The translations under genes were made by a program, and so were the position numbers. Positions 62,713 through 63,787 of a stretch of DNA of 63,787 bases are shown here, piece after piece; position 1 is the stretch's first letter; the number at the start of each line of letters is the position of its first letter. Location: positions 1-63,787 of the forward strand of contig DASYQM010000105.1 in assembly GCA_036005525.1 (NCBI GenBank), written 5' to 3'. The notes under the pieces were generated by a model, which ran no database searches, had not been told where the DNA came from, and was given only the letters and a program-made list of their open reading frames with translations. This DNA is from UBA9676 sp036005525 (GTDB lineage: Bacteria > Actinomycetota > Actinomycetes > Streptosporangiales > Streptosporangiaceae).

Positions 62713-63315
62713 ATGGCCGAACTGCGCTCGTTCATCTTCCTGGATCAGCTCCAGCCGCAGACGATGTGCTACCTCGCCACCTGGATCCGCGGCCGGCTGC
62801 CGCGGCTGGGTGTCGCGGCACAGGTCATCGAGATCGCGCCCGGGCTGGACATCGAACCGCTGACCGATGTCGCGCTCAAGGAAGCCGAGGTGGAGGCCGG
62901 CATTCTCGTGGTTGAGCGGCAGTACGGCTACTTGGAGCTGCACGGGACCACGGCCGCGGTGCGTGCGGCCGCCAGCGCGGTGCTCGGCTCGCTGGGAGCA
63001 TCCGCGGAGTCGGCGACCCGGCCGCGGGTGCTGGCCTCGCGCATCATCACCCGGGTGGACTCGCAGCACGCGTTCCTGATCAACCGGAACAAGCTCGGTT
63101 CGATGATGCTGCCCGGGGAGTCGCTGTTCGTCTTCGAGTTGCAGCCAGCCTCGTATGCCATTCTCGCCGCCAACGAGGCGGAAAAAGCGGCCCGGATCAA
63201 ACTCGTCGACTACCGGATGATCGGCGCGACCGGACGGGTCTACCTCTCCGGCCTGGAAGACGACGTGCGGCAGGCCGCCGATGCGGTCACCAGCATCCTG
63301 GGCGAGCCGGGGTGA
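62713..63315 (+). CDS. microcompartment shell protein with tandem BMC domains (BMC-T)
   Basis: A 200-residue protein made of two BMC domains, forming pseudohexameric trimers in compartment shells. Domain 1 is about residues 1-97: PLTDVALKEAEVEAGILVVE and YGYLELHGTTAAVRAAASAV. Domain 2 is about 102-195: SLFVFELQPASYAILAANEA, EKAARIKLVDYRMIGATGRV and YLSGLEDDVRQAADAV, the standard helix-strand arrangement. Trimers of this kind often have a gated central pore. Most similar by layout to the BMC-T found with actinobacterial amino-alcohol compartments. Starts 4 nt after the aldehyde dehydrogenase stop. BMC-H and BMC-P pentamer genes are not in the window. Confidence 0.93.
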   Translation: MAELRSFIFLDQLQPQTMCYLATWIRGRLPRLGVAAQVIEIAPGLDIEPLTDVALKEAEVEAGILVVERQYGYLELHGTTAAVRAAASAVLGSLGASAESATRPRVLASRIITRVDSQHAFLINRNKLGSMMLPGESLFVFELQPASYAILAANEAEKAARIKLVDYRMIGATGRVYLSGLEDDVRQAADAVTSILGEPG

Positions 63316-63320
63316 GTGAG

Positions 63321-63787
63321 ATGCAGCCCGACCGGTTCGATGGCCTGCCCAGCCCCGCAGAGCTGCGCACGATCGTGCGCGAGGTGCTCGCCGAGGTGCT
63401 CGCCGACCAGCCTGACAAGCCAGAGGTGTCAAGCGTGCCCTCGGACCGGCCGGCGAGCCCCCACCGACCAGGCGGGCACCCCCGCGACGGCAACGGCCTG
63501 GCGATGCCCGTGCCCCGCGAGCAGGCCGTAAGGCTGCACACCAGCGAGGACCTGCGATCCTTCGTGCTGCACCTGGTTGAGCTGGCTGCCGACCCGGCCC
63601 GGCGCCAGGACATTCTTAACGGACGGCTCCGGTTCCGGCTCGAGCCCCCGCTGGGCGCGGCGGAAGCGGCCGTACACCGGCTGGACAAGGGTGCTGTGAC
63701 CGAGCGGGCAGTTCGGGCAGCCGCCCGGGATCACGCGCGCCTGGTGCTCGGCCGGCGCGCCGTGCTGACCCCGCTGGCCCGGGATGC
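63321..63787 (+). CDS. microcompartment-associated protein with N-terminal encapsulation-type helix (3' cut by window)
   Basis: Starts at ATG 63321-63323 (GGGG about 8 nt upstream; a GTG at 63312 overlapping the BMC-T stop is an alternative) and is open to the window end. Residues about 11-29, PSPAELRTIVREVLAEVLAD, are an amphipathic helix like those that direct cargo to the shell lumen; a Pro/Gly/Arg-rich linker follows (to about residue 65), then a domain beginning SEDLRSFVLHLVELAADP and continuing LGRRAVLTPLARD at the window edge. I do not recognise the domain. Being immediately downstream of the shell gene, it is most likely a cargo or assembly protein of the same compartment. Confidence 0.75.
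   Translation, partial: MQPDRFDGLPSPAELRTIVREVLAEVLADQPDKPEVSSVPSDRPASPHRPGGHPRDGNGLAMPVPREQAVRLHTSEDLRSFVLHLVELAADPARRQDILNGRLRFRLEPPLGAAEAAVHRLDKGAVTERAVRAAARDHARLVLGRRAVLTPLARD

Overview
The DNA is very GC-rich, uses GTG and TTG starts freely, packs genes with 4-nt stop/start overlaps, and carries actinobacterial markers: RbpA, WhiA, a GarA-type FHA protein, FtsR, ergothioneine genes and a DUF1707 protein. This is a chromosomal segment of an actinomycete. Species cannot be read from the sequence; a non-mycobacterial filamentous-type lineage is my guess.

Layout. 1-3.5 kb: the tail of a RibD-type reductase, an ATP-dependent DNA ligase (LigC type), the collapsed remnant of a glutamate decarboxylase gene and a polytopic GT-C type glycosyltransferase. 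3.8-12.6 kb (minus): the conserved block uvrC-rapZ-yvcK-whiA-gap-pgk-tpiA-secG-rbpA (DNA repair, cell-wall/sporulation regulation, lower glycolysis, protein export, transcription). 12.7-24.8 kb (minus): a HAD phosphatase, gcvP under a glycine riboswitch with a 3' ghost aptamer, an ABC exporter, then garA-ftsR-bfn-merR (the Rv1827-Rv1830 arrangement of mycobacteria), a two-domain mannose-1-phosphate guanylyltransferase/mutase-like protein and a CDP-alcohol phosphatidyltransferase.

25-38.4 kb is accessory metabolism: a VOC protein, a P450, a cysteine-free HesB-like protein, then a six-gene operon in which every junction overlaps (BpsA-like aminopropyltransferase, GNAT, FkbH-like glyceryl transferase, acyl carrier protein, 4'-phosphopantetheinyl transferase, thiolase), with speD (decarboxylated SAM supply) diverging from it. 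This joins polyamine synthesis to carrier-protein acyl chemistry and is the strongest candidate for an undescribed pathway. It is followed by egtA-egtB-egtC-egtD (ergothioneine), without egtE.

38.5-59 kb: a disulfide-type flavoenzyme, a MetE-like methyltransferase, MarR, small membrane proteins, CcdA, a conserved unknown, a frameshifted acetyltransferase-like gene, tricorn protease, a nucleotidyltransferase/deaminase pair, the overlapping thyA-folA-HIT set (folA carries six in-frame 11-residue repeats), a fused anthranilate synthase preceded by a classical Trp-codon attenuator, a SIMPL protein, a DMT transporter and an MHYT sensor.

59.5-63.8 kb (plus) is the start of a bacterial microcompartment locus cut by the window edge: class III aminotransferase, CoA-acylating aldehyde dehydrogenase with a C-terminal encapsulation peptide, a tandem-domain shell protein (BMC-T) and a partial protein with an N-terminal encapsulation-type helix. 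It resembles actinobacterial amino-alcohol compartments (RMM type), but the signature kinase and other shell genes are not in view. No tRNA, rRNA, CRISPR array, transposase or phage gene was seen.
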